This document shows positions 9,334 to 19,182 of a stretch of DNA of 64,000 nucleotides, one piece after another; within the stretch, counting starts at the first letter, position 1, and every line of letters starts with the position of its first letter. Under the pieces are notes generated by a model. It worked only from the letters and a program-made list of their open reading frames with translations, ran no database searches and was not told where the DNA came from. The position numbers and the translations under genes were made by a program. The stretch is from Pseudomonadota bacterium (lineage in GTDB: Bacteria; Pseudomonadota; Alphaproteobacteria; Rhizobiales; Xanthobacteraceae): assembly GCA_963204905.1 (NCBI GenBank), contig CAUJJN010000241.1, positions 1 through 64,000 of the forward strand, given 5' to 3'.

Positions 9334-10560
9334 TTACTTCGCGGGTTTCCAGAGCTTGGCCGGATCGACCGGTTGTCCCGCCTGAGAGACGAGCGCGGAA
9401 TGACCCACCTTCTGGTTGATCTCGGTGAGCTGGAACGTCACGTAGGGCACATCCAGCCACTGATTGAACGCGTAGCCCTTGTCCTTCGAGAAGGTAATCT
9501 CACCGCGGGTGCCGGTGTATTTGGTTTCACCCAATGCCTTGATCAGCGCCTCGGAGTCGGTGGACTTGGCGCGCTTCACCGCATCTGCGATCAGGAACAG
9601 CGAGTCGGCCGCCTGGAACAGCAGGCGGTTCGGCTCGTTCTTGGTCTTCGCGGTGTAGGCTTCGCCGACCTGCTTGCCGAGCGCCGGTTGCGCCATCTTC
9701 GGATGATAGAGGCCGAACACCAGCATTCCCTTCCCGGCTTCCTTCACGTTCTGCCAGAAGTCGGGATAGTCGGCGAGGCCGGAGCCGTCATAGAGCCAGG
9801 TCTTCGCTGACGGGGCAACGCCCTGCTCATAAAGCTGGTTCATCATGATGTAGGCGGCCGGCGGCAGCATCAGATTGATGATCGCGTCCGGCGCATTGGC
9901 GCGCATCGGCAGGATGGCCGGTAGAAAGTCCTTGGACGCGCGATCCAGCGTTTCGTACTTGTATTGAACGTCGGGCGCGACCTTCTTCAGCGCCTCGCCG
10001 ATCGCCTTGGCCAAGCCGATACCGTAGTCAGTGTTTTCGGCGATGGAAACCACACGCTTGACGCCGAGCTCCTTCATCGTCGCCGCAGCGGCGCTACCGA
10101 CACGGCTGTTGTAGTTGCCGGGGTTGAAGACTTCCGGATACCCCTTTTCGCGCACCACATCCGACCAAGCGTTGGTGTTGATGTAGGGCACCTTGTAGCG
10201 GTGCGCGACTTCGATGCCGGCCAATGCCGCCGAACTCTGATGCTCGCCGGTGATGGCCGCCACCTTGTCGCGGGTTGCCAGCTTCTCGACCGCGGCCCGG
10301 GCCTTCTCCGGTAATCCTTGCGTATCTTCGATCACCAACTCGATCTTGCGGCCATCCACGCCGCCAGCGTCGTTGATCATCTTGGCGGCAACCTCCAGAC
10401 CGTCCTTGACCTGCGTGCCCTGCACCACCGAACCGGGAGGCGATTGCGTGATGGTGACTCCAACCTTAATCGGATCGGCGGCCTGCGCGCCCGCAGCAGG
10501 AAGCATGATCGCCGCAGCCGTCAGCGCGACGCCCAGCACATCTCGACGCAGTAAACCTGC
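9334..10560 (-). CDS. ABC transporter substrate-binding protein (LivK-like)
   Basis: Signal peptide then DPIKVGVTITQSPPGSVVQGTQVKDGLEVAAKMINDAGGVDGRKIELVIEDTQG. Confidence 0.92.
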   Translation of the reverse strand, partial: AGLLRRDVLGVALTAAAIMLPAAGAQAADPIKVGVTITQSPPGSVVQGTQVKDGLEVAAKMINDAGGVDGRKIELVIEDTQGLPEKARAAVEKLATRDKVAAITGEHQSSAALAGIEVAHRYKVPYINTNAWSDVVREKGYPEVFNPGNYNSRVGSAAAATMKELGVKRVVSIAENTDYGIGLAKAIGEALKKVAPDVQYKYETLDRASKDFLPAILPMRANAPDAIINLMLPPAAYIMMNQLYEQGVAPSAKTWLYDGSGLADYPDFWQNVKEAGKGMLVFGLYHPKMAQPALGKQVGEAYTAKTKNEPNRLLFQAADSLFLIADAVKRAKSTDSEALIKALGETKYTGTRGEITFSKDKGYAFNQWLDVPYVTFQLTEINQKVGHSALVSQAGQPVDPAKLWKPAK

Positions 10561-10722
10561 CATTTCGTGACCTCCCCCTTGGATCAGCATCCCTGATGCT
10601 TTTTGTTCAGCTCATATTTCCATGAGTATGCTCAAGGAATTTTCAATTTGAAACATCATTTTGGTCTAAGAGCCACGCGATTTTGCTGCATGGCTCGGAT
10701 TGCAAGGCAGCATTCCGGCGAT

Positions 10723-11739
10723 TCAGGCCGAGGGCCGTGCGATTGCCAGAAATCTCTCGCGCAAGGGCTCGCCCTGTAATCCGGTCCCGAGAAGCAGCGC
10801 CAGCAGCAACCGCGCCTTCAGGCCGCCCAATGCTCCGCCGGGAATGAGACCGCGCGCGAGCAAATCGGTTTCCGAACCGGGGAAGCCGTAAGTCTTGCTG
10901 AACACCGGCCCCGAAGCGACGCGCGAGCTCAGCACCACCGGAAAAATCTTCACGAGGTTCGCCAGCGCGTCGACCATCGCGGCCGGAACGTGTCCGACGC
11001 CCATCGCCTCAACGACAAGCCCGCGATAGCCAAGCGCTGGCAGACCCGCGAGCATCCGGCCATCCTCTCCCAGAGCCGCGGTGATCAGCGCAACAGGCTG
11101 GTCAATCCCGGCGTCGCCACCGGCGATGACATCCTGCCGCGCGACGCGCAGATCGATTCGCGCAGCGCCTTCGATTACGCTGCCGAGCGCTCCGCCGGAA
11201 AGCGATGCGAACGTCGAGGGAAGAAACGTGCTTGCCTTTTGCACGAAGCGCGCGGCGTGAATGGTTTCGTTCAAAACCACCAGTGTCCCGAATCCCCGCG
11301 CCGCTTGCGACGAGGCCACGATGGCGCTGGCCAGCAAATTGGCCGGTCCGTCGGCTCCGGCGGCCTCCGCCCCTCGCATCGCGCCCGTGACGATCACCGG
11401 TTTGTCGCCACCGACGAGGCAATCCAGCACGAATGCGGTTTCCTCGATGGTGTCGGTCCCCTGAACGACGATCGCGCCGGCGATATCCCCTGCCAACCGT
11501 TCATTCAGAAGCCGCGCTACTTCCCGGAGATGACCAAGAGTCAGCGACGGCCCGGGCAAACGAAATGGAGAAACCGCTTCGATTTCGGCCACCTCGGCCA
11601 GCGCCGGCACCGCGCGAACGAGATCCGCTCCGGTCAGTGTCGGCACGATGCCAGGCCCGGCACCCGACGTCATCGTGATCGTTCCACCTAGCGAAACAAG
11701 CAAAATCTTGGGTTGTCCGGTCAAACCTTCCGCCGCCAT
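10723..11739 (-). CDS. Asparaginase family protein
   Basis: LLVSLGGTITMTSG and AIVVQGTDTIEETAFVLDCLVGGDKPVIVTGAMR asparaginase motifs; start at MAAEGLTGQP. Confidence 0.9.
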   Translation of the reverse strand: MAAEGLTGQPKILLVSLGGTITMTSGAGPGIVPTLTGADLVRAVPALAEVAEIEAVSPFRLPGPSLTLGHLREVARLLNERLAGDIAGAIVVQGTDTIEETAFVLDCLVGGDKPVIVTGAMRGAEAAGADGPANLLASAIVASSQAARGFGTLVVLNETIHAARFVQKASTFLPSTFASLSGGALGSVIEGAARIDLRVARQDVIAGGDAGIDQPVALITAALGEDGRMLAGLPALGYRGLVVEAMGVGHVPAAMVDALANLVKIFPVVLSSRVASGPVFSKTYGFPGSETDLLARGLIPGGALGGLKARLLLALLLGTGLQGEPLRERFLAIARPSA

Positions 11740-11880
11740 TTTTTGAATCTTCCCGACGTGTGGCGCACAAAAGACTACGGCGCCGGCCACATCGGCGCCG
11801 CAGGGCGTTATAGCCTTTCTACGCAAGCTGAATAGTCGTCAGCATGGAGTTAGGCTGTATTCCGATTTTCGGTGCGGCCT

Positions 11881-12567
11881 TCAACAAACCACGGGAAGCA
11901 CGTCGACGTCATAGCTATGTGTCAACGAGCGCTTCAACACGGGATCGTGCAATTCCATCTCGAACCTGGCGGCGGGGCGGATGCCGCCAATGGCGCCGGG
12001 CGTACCGCAAAACATCAACGTCCCGGGGAGCAACGTGTCGGCGTTGATGTACTTTCGGATGAGGTCTCGTGGCGTGCGCAGGCTCGACACCCCGCTCTCC
12101 TGATAGAGAGTGCGCTGACCGTCGATGGTGGCCCAAGAACGTAAAACCAGATTGTCCCAATGACCCTCGACCTCGGCATAGGACCACAGTTGCCTCCCGA
12201 CTGGCTTGCCGCAAAGCTGTTTCGACAGCGCGATGCCGAAGGTTTCCGCCTTGCGGTCGGTATGGTCGGAGCCGATGCCGATCCATAAGCCGTCCGCCAG
12301 CGCGACCACGATCGGCTCGACTTCGCCGGAACTGTCAGATCCGAGCACCACGAGCTTGTCAGCCTGCGTCAGCGTCTGCGCGGCGACACGATAGTAGAGC
12401 GGCGTGGTCGAGGGGCGCGGCACTCCGATAACCGCCAACTCCTCGATGTGATGCTCGATTGCCGCGACGTCCCGCCCGGCCCATCCGGCAATCACCAACG
12501 CATCGATCGAAACCCCGATCCGATCATTCCCATTCTTCGTGATGCGATCAAACTGCAACATCTTCAT
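11881..12567 (-). CDS. DUF2848 / fumarylacetoacetate hydrolase-related protein
   Basis: 228 aa; VVLGSDSSGEVEPIVVALADGLWIGIGSDHTDRKAE ... KQLCGKPV resembles DUF2848 proteins. Confidence 0.75.
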   Translation of the reverse strand: MKMLQFDRITKNGNDRIGVSIDALVIAGWAGRDVAAIEHHIEELAVIGVPRPSTTPLYYRVAAQTLTQADKLVVLGSDSSGEVEPIVVALADGLWIGIGSDHTDRKAETFGIALSKQLCGKPVGRQLWSYAEVEGHWDNLVLRSWATIDGQRTLYQESGVSSLRTPRDLIRKYINADTLLPGTLMFCGTPGAIGGIRPAARFEMELHDPVLKRSLTHSYDVDVLPVVC

Positions 12568-12686
12568 TCCTCGGTGAGCTTACCTGTCCGCTCTCGGATC
12601 TGGTGGCGCTCGATCCGCAAGACGCCCTCGGCGATCTCGCGGTTCAGGTCCCCCACACGAACGCTTTCGATCGCAGCTTGAACCTA
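12564..12686 (-). pseudogene. Truncated C-terminal remnant of a gene once coupled to the DUF2848 gene
   Basis: Minus-strand frame VQAAIESVRVGDLNREIAEGVLRIERHQIRERTGKLTEE* ends in TGA overlapping the ATG at 12567 (ATGA), with an in-frame TAG just upstream (12684-12686). Confidence 0.45.
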
Positions 12687-13658
12687 GCCGACGACAACTA
12701 TCATGCGATACCTGACAACGCTCTTCAGATTACGCATCCCTGAATAGCTTATCGGGATGGCCATGCGCTATAGCCGTTTCGGCATGTAGTCCGTTCCCGC
12801 GCATCGAATTCAGATGGCTGCTGCATATTCCGAACGACATTGCCGCTGGCGGCGATCAACGATCGCGTCCACCAAGCACACCGGAATGACGCCGTGGCAG
12901 AATACGGAAGAACCGACGCCGCGCGCCGCATACGGACGAAAAGCGAAGCGGTAGTTGCGCTGCTTCCACGACTGCTGGAGAGACGCGCGTACATGTCCGC
13001 TCGAAACGGGCGACCTTCATGCAAATGTCCGCGCAACATCGCCGGCAAGCTATGCGCCCTCCACCCACGCTCATTGGAAATTGCGTTCATATTGACAGGA
13101 TCAGTATTTGGCACGCGAATAACCTACAGCGCGTTCGGTCCGTTTGCTTCGCGGACTATCATCACAAGGGTCAGCGCGCTGATCGACCTGGGCGACGCAA
13201 TCGCTGGGGCGAAGTACAAAAGTCACAGGGACGAGGAAACGCTTGAACGGCTACCTTGCTTTGGGGGAGGCGGAAACGCGTCGATATCATCGACGCGTTG
13301 CGAGAAAAGCTTGGGGCGCTGCTTCCGATGCCGCACAAGCTTCAGAAAGCCTTTGGCTATATTGCCTCGGATACATCTCCTCTAACCGCCTGCGCACAAA
13401 GCATTTCCAGTATGGGAAAGTCGCGCCGTCGCGCTGCTTGTCGCAATGCAGCACAAGATCGTTGGACCGGGGTGTCCTCGCGGACCATGCGCGAAAATTC
13501 CGGGAACCTCCGACGTGCCATCAACTCAAACTTGAGCACGCGAGGACCGGCTTTCGATCCGCGGGTTCGTTATGCCTTCGACCGCTACTGGCAGCAGACC
13601 GACAGACTTAATTTCAATCCAACGAGAAAAACAAGACTGGCTCACGGAAGGAAACCTG

Positions 13659-15089
13659 ATGGAATTCACGGAACCTAAGTCCTATTCGCGATCGCTGATT
13701 CCGTTTCTCGATCGCTCGCATTCGGTGGCCAAGCCAGGCTTCTCGCGCTGGCTGGTGCCTCCCGCCGCGCTGTGCGTGCATCTGTGCATTGGACAGGCCT
13801 ATGCCTTCAGCGTCTTCAATCTACCCATGACCAGACTGATCGGTATCACACAATCCGCGCCCGACGATTGGAAGCTGACCGAGCTTGGATGGATATTCTC
13901 AATCGCGATGCTCTTTCTCGGGCTCTCGGCCGCTGTGTTCGGACGATGGGTGGAGGAAGGCGGCCCACGCAAGGCGATGTTCACGGCCGGTGTATTGTGG
14001 GCCGGCGGCTTCATGGTGTCGGCGGTCGGCATTCATCTCCATCAGCTCTGGATCATCTACCTCGGCTACGGCGTGCTGGGCGGCTGCGCGCTCGGCATCG
14101 GCTACATTTCGCCGGTTTCGACGCTGATGAAGTGGTTTCCGGATCGTCCGGGGATGGCGACCGGCATGGCTATCATGGGATTCGGCGGCGGCGCGCTGAT
14201 CGCCTCGCCGCTCTCGGTGTGGTTGATGAGCAAATTCGCCACAACGAGCGATGTCGGCGTGCTCTGGAGTTTCATCGCACTCGGTTGCGGCTATTTCGTC
14301 TTCATGATGGTGGGCTCAGCCCTCGTGCGCGTGCCCGCTGCGGGCTGGAAACCGGATGGCTACGTGCCGCCCGCTGCCGCCACCAAGCTGATCACCAAGA
14401 ACGACGTCTACGTCTACGACGCGGTCAAGACGCCGCAGTTCTGGCTGATCTGGACGGTGCTGTTCCTCAACACCACCGCCGGCATCGGCGTGCTGGGCCA
14501 GGCCTCAGCCATGAGCCAGGAAATGTTCCCCGGCCACATCACGGCAGTCGCCGCCGCCGGTCTGGTCGGCCTCATGAGCCTGTTCAACATGGGCGGTCGC
14601 TTCAGCTGGGCCTCCCTGTCGGATTTCATCGGCCGGAAGAACACCTACTTCGTCTACATGTGCCTTGGCTTCCTGCTCTACATCACGGTTCCCTACGCGG
14701 GCAGCAGCGGCAACGTCTATCTGTTCGTGTTCTGCTTCCTCATCATCGTCAGCATGTACGGTGGTGGCTTCTCGACCGTGCCAGCCTATCTCAGGGATAT
14801 GTTCGGCACGCGCTATGTCGGCGCCATCCACGGCATTCTGCTGACAGCCTGGTCGGCCGCCGGCATCGCTGGACCGGTGCTCATCAACTACATCCGCGAG
14901 TACAACGTCACCCACGGCGTACCGAAAGCACAGGCTTACAATACCACCATGTACATCATGGCGGGGCTGCTGGTGATCGGCTTCATCGCCAACTTCTGCG
15001 TCAAGGCGGTCGACAGGCGTTTCCATATGAAGACCGACGAGGACACTGCCACCGACAAATCGCTGGCGGCTGCCGCAAGCCGCGCCTGA
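13659..15089 (+). CDS. OFA (oxalate/formate antiporter) family MFS transporter
   Basis: Start MEFTEPKSYSRSLIPFLDRS; PPAALCVHLCIGQAYAFSVFNLPMTRLIG, YISPVSTLMKWFPDRPGMATGMAIMGFGGGALIASPL are OFA-family hallmarks. Confidence 0.9.
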   Translation: MEFTEPKSYSRSLIPFLDRSHSVAKPGFSRWLVPPAALCVHLCIGQAYAFSVFNLPMTRLIGITQSAPDDWKLTELGWIFSIAMLFLGLSAAVFGRWVEEGGPRKAMFTAGVLWAGGFMVSAVGIHLHQLWIIYLGYGVLGGCALGIGYISPVSTLMKWFPDRPGMATGMAIMGFGGGALIASPLSVWLMSKFATTSDVGVLWSFIALGCGYFVFMMVGSALVRVPAAGWKPDGYVPPAAATKLITKNDVYVYDAVKTPQFWLIWTVLFLNTTAGIGVLGQASAMSQEMFPGHITAVAAAGLVGLMSLFNMGGRFSWASLSDFIGRKNTYFVYMCLGFLLYITVPYAGSSGNVYLFVFCFLIIVSMYGGGFSTVPAYLRDMFGTRYVGAIHGILLTAWSAAGIAGPVLINYIREYNVTHGVPKAQAYNTTMYIMAGLLVIGFIANFCVKAVDRRFHMKTDEDTATDKSLAAAASRA

Positions 15090-15170
15090 CGCTCGATCTC
15101 GGGCCGCCTCGCCGGACTTCCGAGCGAGGCGCCTCAATCAAAAACCATCTCCGGATTTCGGGAGGACATT

Positions 15171-15296
15171 ATGGACAATGCAACGATCAAGAAGACGTCG
15201 CCGATCCAAGTGGCTCTGGCGTGGGGTTTCGTCGGCATCCCGCTCTTTGCGGGAGTCTGGCAAACTCTCATCAACGCGATGAAGCTGTTTCAATAG
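15171..15296 (+). CDS. 41-aa single-TM protein; candidate MFS transporter small subunit
   Basis: ATG at 15171 with GGAGG upstream (15161-15165): MDNATIKKTSPIQVALAWGFVGIPLFAGVWQTLINAMKLFQ*; directly downstream of OFA carrier and before a terminator; below the ORF-track length cutoff. Confidence 0.75.
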   Translation: MDNATIKKTSPIQVALAWGFVGIPLFAGVWQTLINAMKLFQ

Positions 15297-15353
15297 ATTT
15301 CGGCGCACCGGGCAATTCGCCCTTGTATATCCGAAACGACCATCGACAACGAA

Positions 15354-15380
15354 CAATGCCCGCGGATTCCGCGGGCATTG
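15354..15380 (+). terminator. Rho-independent terminator-like hairpin
   Basis: Perfect 12-bp stem CAATGCCCGCGG-ATT-CCGCGGGCATTG followed by TGTTTGTGT. Confidence 0.75.
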
Positions 15381-15428
15381 TGTTTGTGTCGCTATATCCC
15401 TCAGCGAAGCGCGCTCCCCGACGCAGGA

Positions 15429-16520
15429 TCAGGAAATCGCGGCTTTCGCTTCGACGCTGTCCAGGAAACGTGGGACGGTGCTGACCGTGCCGGTGTTGGC
15501 GGCGATATAGCCCGGCAACATCGCGACGGCATCGTGAAACTCTTTGCCCTTCATGATCTCCAGGATGCGTTGCATCGGTTCGGTTTCAAGAAACGCGCGG
15601 CGGCAGACGAAGAAATAATCCTCCGTTAGCAACCGGATGAAATCGAGCCCGAACTGGCGCGCCGCCGCCTCGACGCCGAAGCTGGCGTCGGCCATATCAC
15701 TGGCGACATATGCGGCAACGGCGGCGTGAGTGAATTCGATGCGCTGCGCGCCGTCGATTGCCGCCTCGTCGACCTTATGCAGCGCCAGCAACTGATTGAA
15801 GAGGAGCCGCGTCCCCGAATCCGGATCGCGATTGACGAAGCGAACCTTGCGCGCGACCAGATCCTGAAGCGAATTCACGCCCAATGGATTGCCGCGCTTG
15901 ACCATCAGCCCAAGTTCGCGCGTGACAAAGTTGATCACGCGATATTCGCGCGGATCGAGCCATTCCTTGCACGCATCGATGCTTTGCTGGCGCAACACGC
16001 CACGCGGCAGATGCACGCCCGACAGATCGCAAGCCCCCTGCGCCAGAGACACCAACGAATTCTGGTTACTGACATAGCGCAGATCGATGCCGAGGCCCGG
16101 CGTGCGATCAAGCAGCTCACGCAGTTTCGGGACGGCAAAGCCATGGCTGGCGTGAACGCGGATCACCGAAGGGCCGTTGTGCAGGAACGGCTTGATCTCG
16201 GTCGCAAGTTCCTGCGCAAGGTTTTCAAGCTGCGGCCCAAGCCGCGCCTGCAACCGTTGTCCGGCCCACACCAGCTTTTCACCGAAGCTGGTCAGCCTCG
16301 TGCCCTTGCCGCGATGGGTCTCCACCAGCGGCACGCCAAAGAAATCCGACCACTGCTCGATCAGGCTCCAGACGTGTCGATAGGACAACCGCGCGTAACT
16401 GGCCGCACTGGTGAGCTTGCCGGTCTTTCTCACCTCGTTGAGAACGCCGAGCATCACCACGGCCGTCTGCGGGCTGCCCTCCTTGTGGAAGCGCCAGATG
16501 GTCTCGATTTCAATTTGCAT
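15429..16520 (-). CDS. ModE-type HTH regulator with periplasmic-binding-like effector domain
   Basis: N-terminal ModE/LysR-like HTH (LTSAASYARLSYRHVWSLIEQWSDFFGVPLVETHRGKGTRLTSFGEKLVWAGQRL) followed by PBP-like domain (ACDLSGVHLPRG, NRDPDSGTRLLFNQLL). Confidence 0.85.
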   Translation of the reverse strand: MQIEIETIWRFHKEGSPQTAVVMLGVLNEVRKTGKLTSAASYARLSYRHVWSLIEQWSDFFGVPLVETHRGKGTRLTSFGEKLVWAGQRLQARLGPQLENLAQELATEIKPFLHNGPSVIRVHASHGFAVPKLRELLDRTPGLGIDLRYVSNQNSLVSLAQGACDLSGVHLPRGVLRQQSIDACKEWLDPREYRVINFVTRELGLMVKRGNPLGVNSLQDLVARKVRFVNRDPDSGTRLLFNQLLALHKVDEAAIDGAQRIEFTHAAVAAYVASDMADASFGVEAAARQFGLDFIRLLTEDYFFVCRRAFLETEPMQRILEIMKGKEFHDAVAMLPGYIAANTGTVSTVPRFLDSVEAKAAIS

Positions 16521-16768
16521 TGGCCGGGCCTATTATGAAATTAAGATCATATTTTGGCTGAAATCCAGCATCCCATATTCGCGCAAATGGCTTCAATAGC
16601 TATTATTCGCGACCGCTTCATAACTTATGATATGATATCAATTTCATATATAAGTGCTGCCTCGCACGATCCCGACAGGAAACCGCGACCGCGGCCGCCC
16701 AGGGCCGCGCTCTGCTAATCGCCTTATCAACACCCGTAAAGCGGATCAAACCCTGGCGCCGGCACGAC

Positions 16769-16795
16769 AAAAGGCCTCCCGAGGGGAAGGCCTTT
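16769..16795 (-). terminator. Terminator-like hairpin after metE
   Basis: Minus strand AAAGGCC-TTCCCCTCGGGA-GGCCTTTT with T-rich end, just past the metE stop at 16840. Confidence 0.6.
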
Positions 16796-16839
16796 CGATA
16801 ACAGACAGCCGATCGACGAAAGCGGAAACGCGCGCGGTA

Positions 16840-19182
16840 TCAGCGCGACCGCAACTCTCTTGCCGCCGCCACCATATTGACGAGCGCAGGTCGCACCTCG
16901 TCCCACTTGCGGGTCTTGAGGCCGCAATCCGGGTTGATCCAGATTTGCTCATCTGACAAGCGCTGCCGGGCCAAGCTCAGCAATTGTGCCATCTCTTCGG
17001 GAGCCGGCACGCGCGGCGAATGGATGTCATAGACTCCGGGGCCGATCTCGTTCGGATATTTGTAGCTCCTGAAGACGTCGAGCAATTCCATCTTGGATCG
17101 CGATGTTTCGATCGAGATGACGTCGGCATCCATCGCGGCGATGGACGCGATGATGTCGTTGAACTCCGAGTAGCACATATGCGTATGTATCTGCGTGGCA
17201 TCTGCGACACCGGATGAGCAGATCCGGAAACTCTCCACAGCCCAATCGAGATAGGCCTTCCACTCCGAGCGTCTGAGCGGCAGGCCTTCGCGGAGCGCTG
17301 CCTCGTCGATCTGGATCATTTTCGCGCCCGCTTGTTCAAGATCAACCACTTCGTCGCGGATCGCTACCGCGATCTGGCGACAGGCTTCACTGCGCGGAAT
17401 ATCATCACGCACGAACGACCAGTTCAGGATCGTGACCGGGCCGGTAAGCATCGCCTTCATCGGCTTCTGCGTCAGCGATTGCGAGTAGCCCCACCACTCC
17501 ACCGTCATCGGCTTGGGCCGAGCGACGTCTCCAAACAGAATTGGCGGGCGGACATAGCGCGAGCCGTAGGATTGCACCCAACCATGTTTGGTGAAGGTGA
17601 ATCCCGACAGCTGCTCCCCGAAATACTGCACCATGTCGTTTCGCTCGAACTCACCATGCACCAGCACGTCGAGCCCGATCTCTTCCTGCCAACGCACGGT
17701 GCGCGCGGTTTCGTCCCTCAAGAATTGGCGATACTGCGCATCGCTCATTGCACCGCGCGCGTGAGCGGCACGCGCGCCTCGTACCTCCGCGGTCTGAGGG
17801 AACGAGCCGATGGTCGTGGTCGGAAACCGGGGCAGTCCGAATTGCGGCCGCTGCACTTCTGCACGCTTGGCGAACGGACTGGTCCGGCAACGCATTCCGT
17901 CATCGATTGCCTCGACGCGCTGAGCCACGGCCCTGTTGTGAATCTTTGGCGATGTCTTTCTCAGCTTCGCCGCGTTAGCGGACTCCGCAAGGCTGGCGGC
18001 GACAGTGGCGCGATTGCCCGCAAGCGCCGTCGCCAGTGTCACCAATTCCCTGATCTTCTGCACCGAGAACGCCAGCCAGCTTTTGACATCGGCATCGAGC
18101 GCATCTTCAAGCTCGAGATCGATCGGAACGTGCAACATCGAACACGACGAGGCGATCTGCACGCGGTGCTTGCCGATCCTGGTCACAACGGGTTCAAGAC
18201 GTTCCAGAGTTTCGGCGAGATCAGCGCGCCAGACATTGCGACCGTCAATCACGCCCAGCGACAGCACAAGGCCCACCGGCGCCTTCGCCAGCAAGGCCTC
18301 AAGCTGGTCCGGCGCACGCTTGAGGTCAACGTGAAGGCCGGCGACAGGCAGCGACAGCGCGGTATCGAGATTGTCGCCCAGCGCCCCGAAGTAGGTCGCC
18401 TGCATCACCTTGAGACCGGGGACGTTGGCCGCGATCTCCGCATAGGCGTGACGCAAAGCCGCGCGCGTGGCGTCGTCGAGATCGAGCACAAGGCATGGTT
18501 CGTCGATCTGTACCCATTCAGCACCGCGTTTCGCCAACTCGCGCAACACCTCGACATAGACGGGGATCAGCCGATCCAGCAGGGAAATCGGATCGAACGT
18601 CGGATCGGCGCTCTTGCCGAGCTTGAGAAGCGTCACCGGCCCGACCAGCACCGGGCGGGTCTGATAACCAAGGTTTTTCGCTTCCTGATATTCCTCGATC
18701 GGCTTGCGGGACGCCAATTGAAAGGTCTGATCTCTGCGAAACTCAGGGACCATGTAATGGTAGTTGGTGTCGAACCATTTGGTCATTTCCTGTGCCGGCG
18801 CACCGTGGCCGTTGGCGGCCTCGTGATGTACATGTCCGCAAGACGTGTCATGCGCATCACCCTGCGCGCCGCGCGCCATGGCGAAATAGGTCGCCAGCGA
18901 AACCGGGCCGCCCTTCCAGCCGTAGATGTCAGGAACCGCACCCACCATGACGCTCGTATCGAGAACCTGATCGTAGAGCGAGAAATCGTTCGACGGGATC
19001 ACAGTGGCCCCGAGCGACTTCTGGCGCGCCCAATTGGCGGCGCGCAATGCCGCCGCCGTCTCCAGCAACGCCTGCTCGCTCAATGTTCCGGCCCAAAAAC
19101 TTTCGAGCGCGAACTTCAGTTCGCGGCGAGGCCCGATGCGAGGCGTACCGAGTGTAGCAACAGGGAGAGACGTGATGGACAT
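16840..19182 (-). CDS. metE: Cobalamin-independent methionine synthase MetE
   Basis: MSITSLPVATLGTPRIGPRRELKFALESFW...; PTTTIGSFPQT, WVQSYGSRYVRPPILFGDV, CYSEFNDII, INPDCGLKTRKW catalytic motifs. Confidence 0.97.
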   Translation of the reverse strand: MSITSLPVATLGTPRIGPRRELKFALESFWAGTLSEQALLETAAALRAANWARQKSLGATVIPSNDFSLYDQVLDTSVMVGAVPDIYGWKGGPVSLATYFAMARGAQGDAHDTSCGHVHHEAANGHGAPAQEMTKWFDTNYHYMVPEFRRDQTFQLASRKPIEEYQEAKNLGYQTRPVLVGPVTLLKLGKSADPTFDPISLLDRLIPVYVEVLRELAKRGAEWVQIDEPCLVLDLDDATRAALRHAYAEIAANVPGLKVMQATYFGALGDNLDTALSLPVAGLHVDLKRAPDQLEALLAKAPVGLVLSLGVIDGRNVWRADLAETLERLEPVVTRIGKHRVQIASSCSMLHVPIDLELEDALDADVKSWLAFSVQKIRELVTLATALAGNRATVAASLAESANAAKLRKTSPKIHNRAVAQRVEAIDDGMRCRTSPFAKRAEVQRPQFGLPRFPTTTIGSFPQTAEVRGARAAHARGAMSDAQYRQFLRDETARTVRWQEEIGLDVLVHGEFERNDMVQYFGEQLSGFTFTKHGWVQSYGSRYVRPPILFGDVARPKPMTVEWWGYSQSLTQKPMKAMLTGPVTILNWSFVRDDIPRSEACRQIAVAIRDEVVDLEQAGAKMIQIDEAALREGLPLRRSEWKAYLDWAVESFRICSSGVADATQIHTHMCYSEFNDIIASIAAMDADVISIETSRSKMELLDVFRSYKYPNEIGPGVYDIHSPRVPAPEEMAQLLSLARQRLSDEQIWINPDCGLKTRKWDEVRPALVNMVAAARELRSR

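Noticed and set aside
12840-13611. Several 60-181 aa ORFs in both strands considered as hidden genes
   Set aside because: Mutually overlapping, no clear SD, no recognisable motif; region treated as decayed/non-coding.
13772-15484. 570-aa plus-strand ORF
   Set aside because: Out-of-frame overlap with the OFA MFS carrier; Arg-rich low-plausibility translation.
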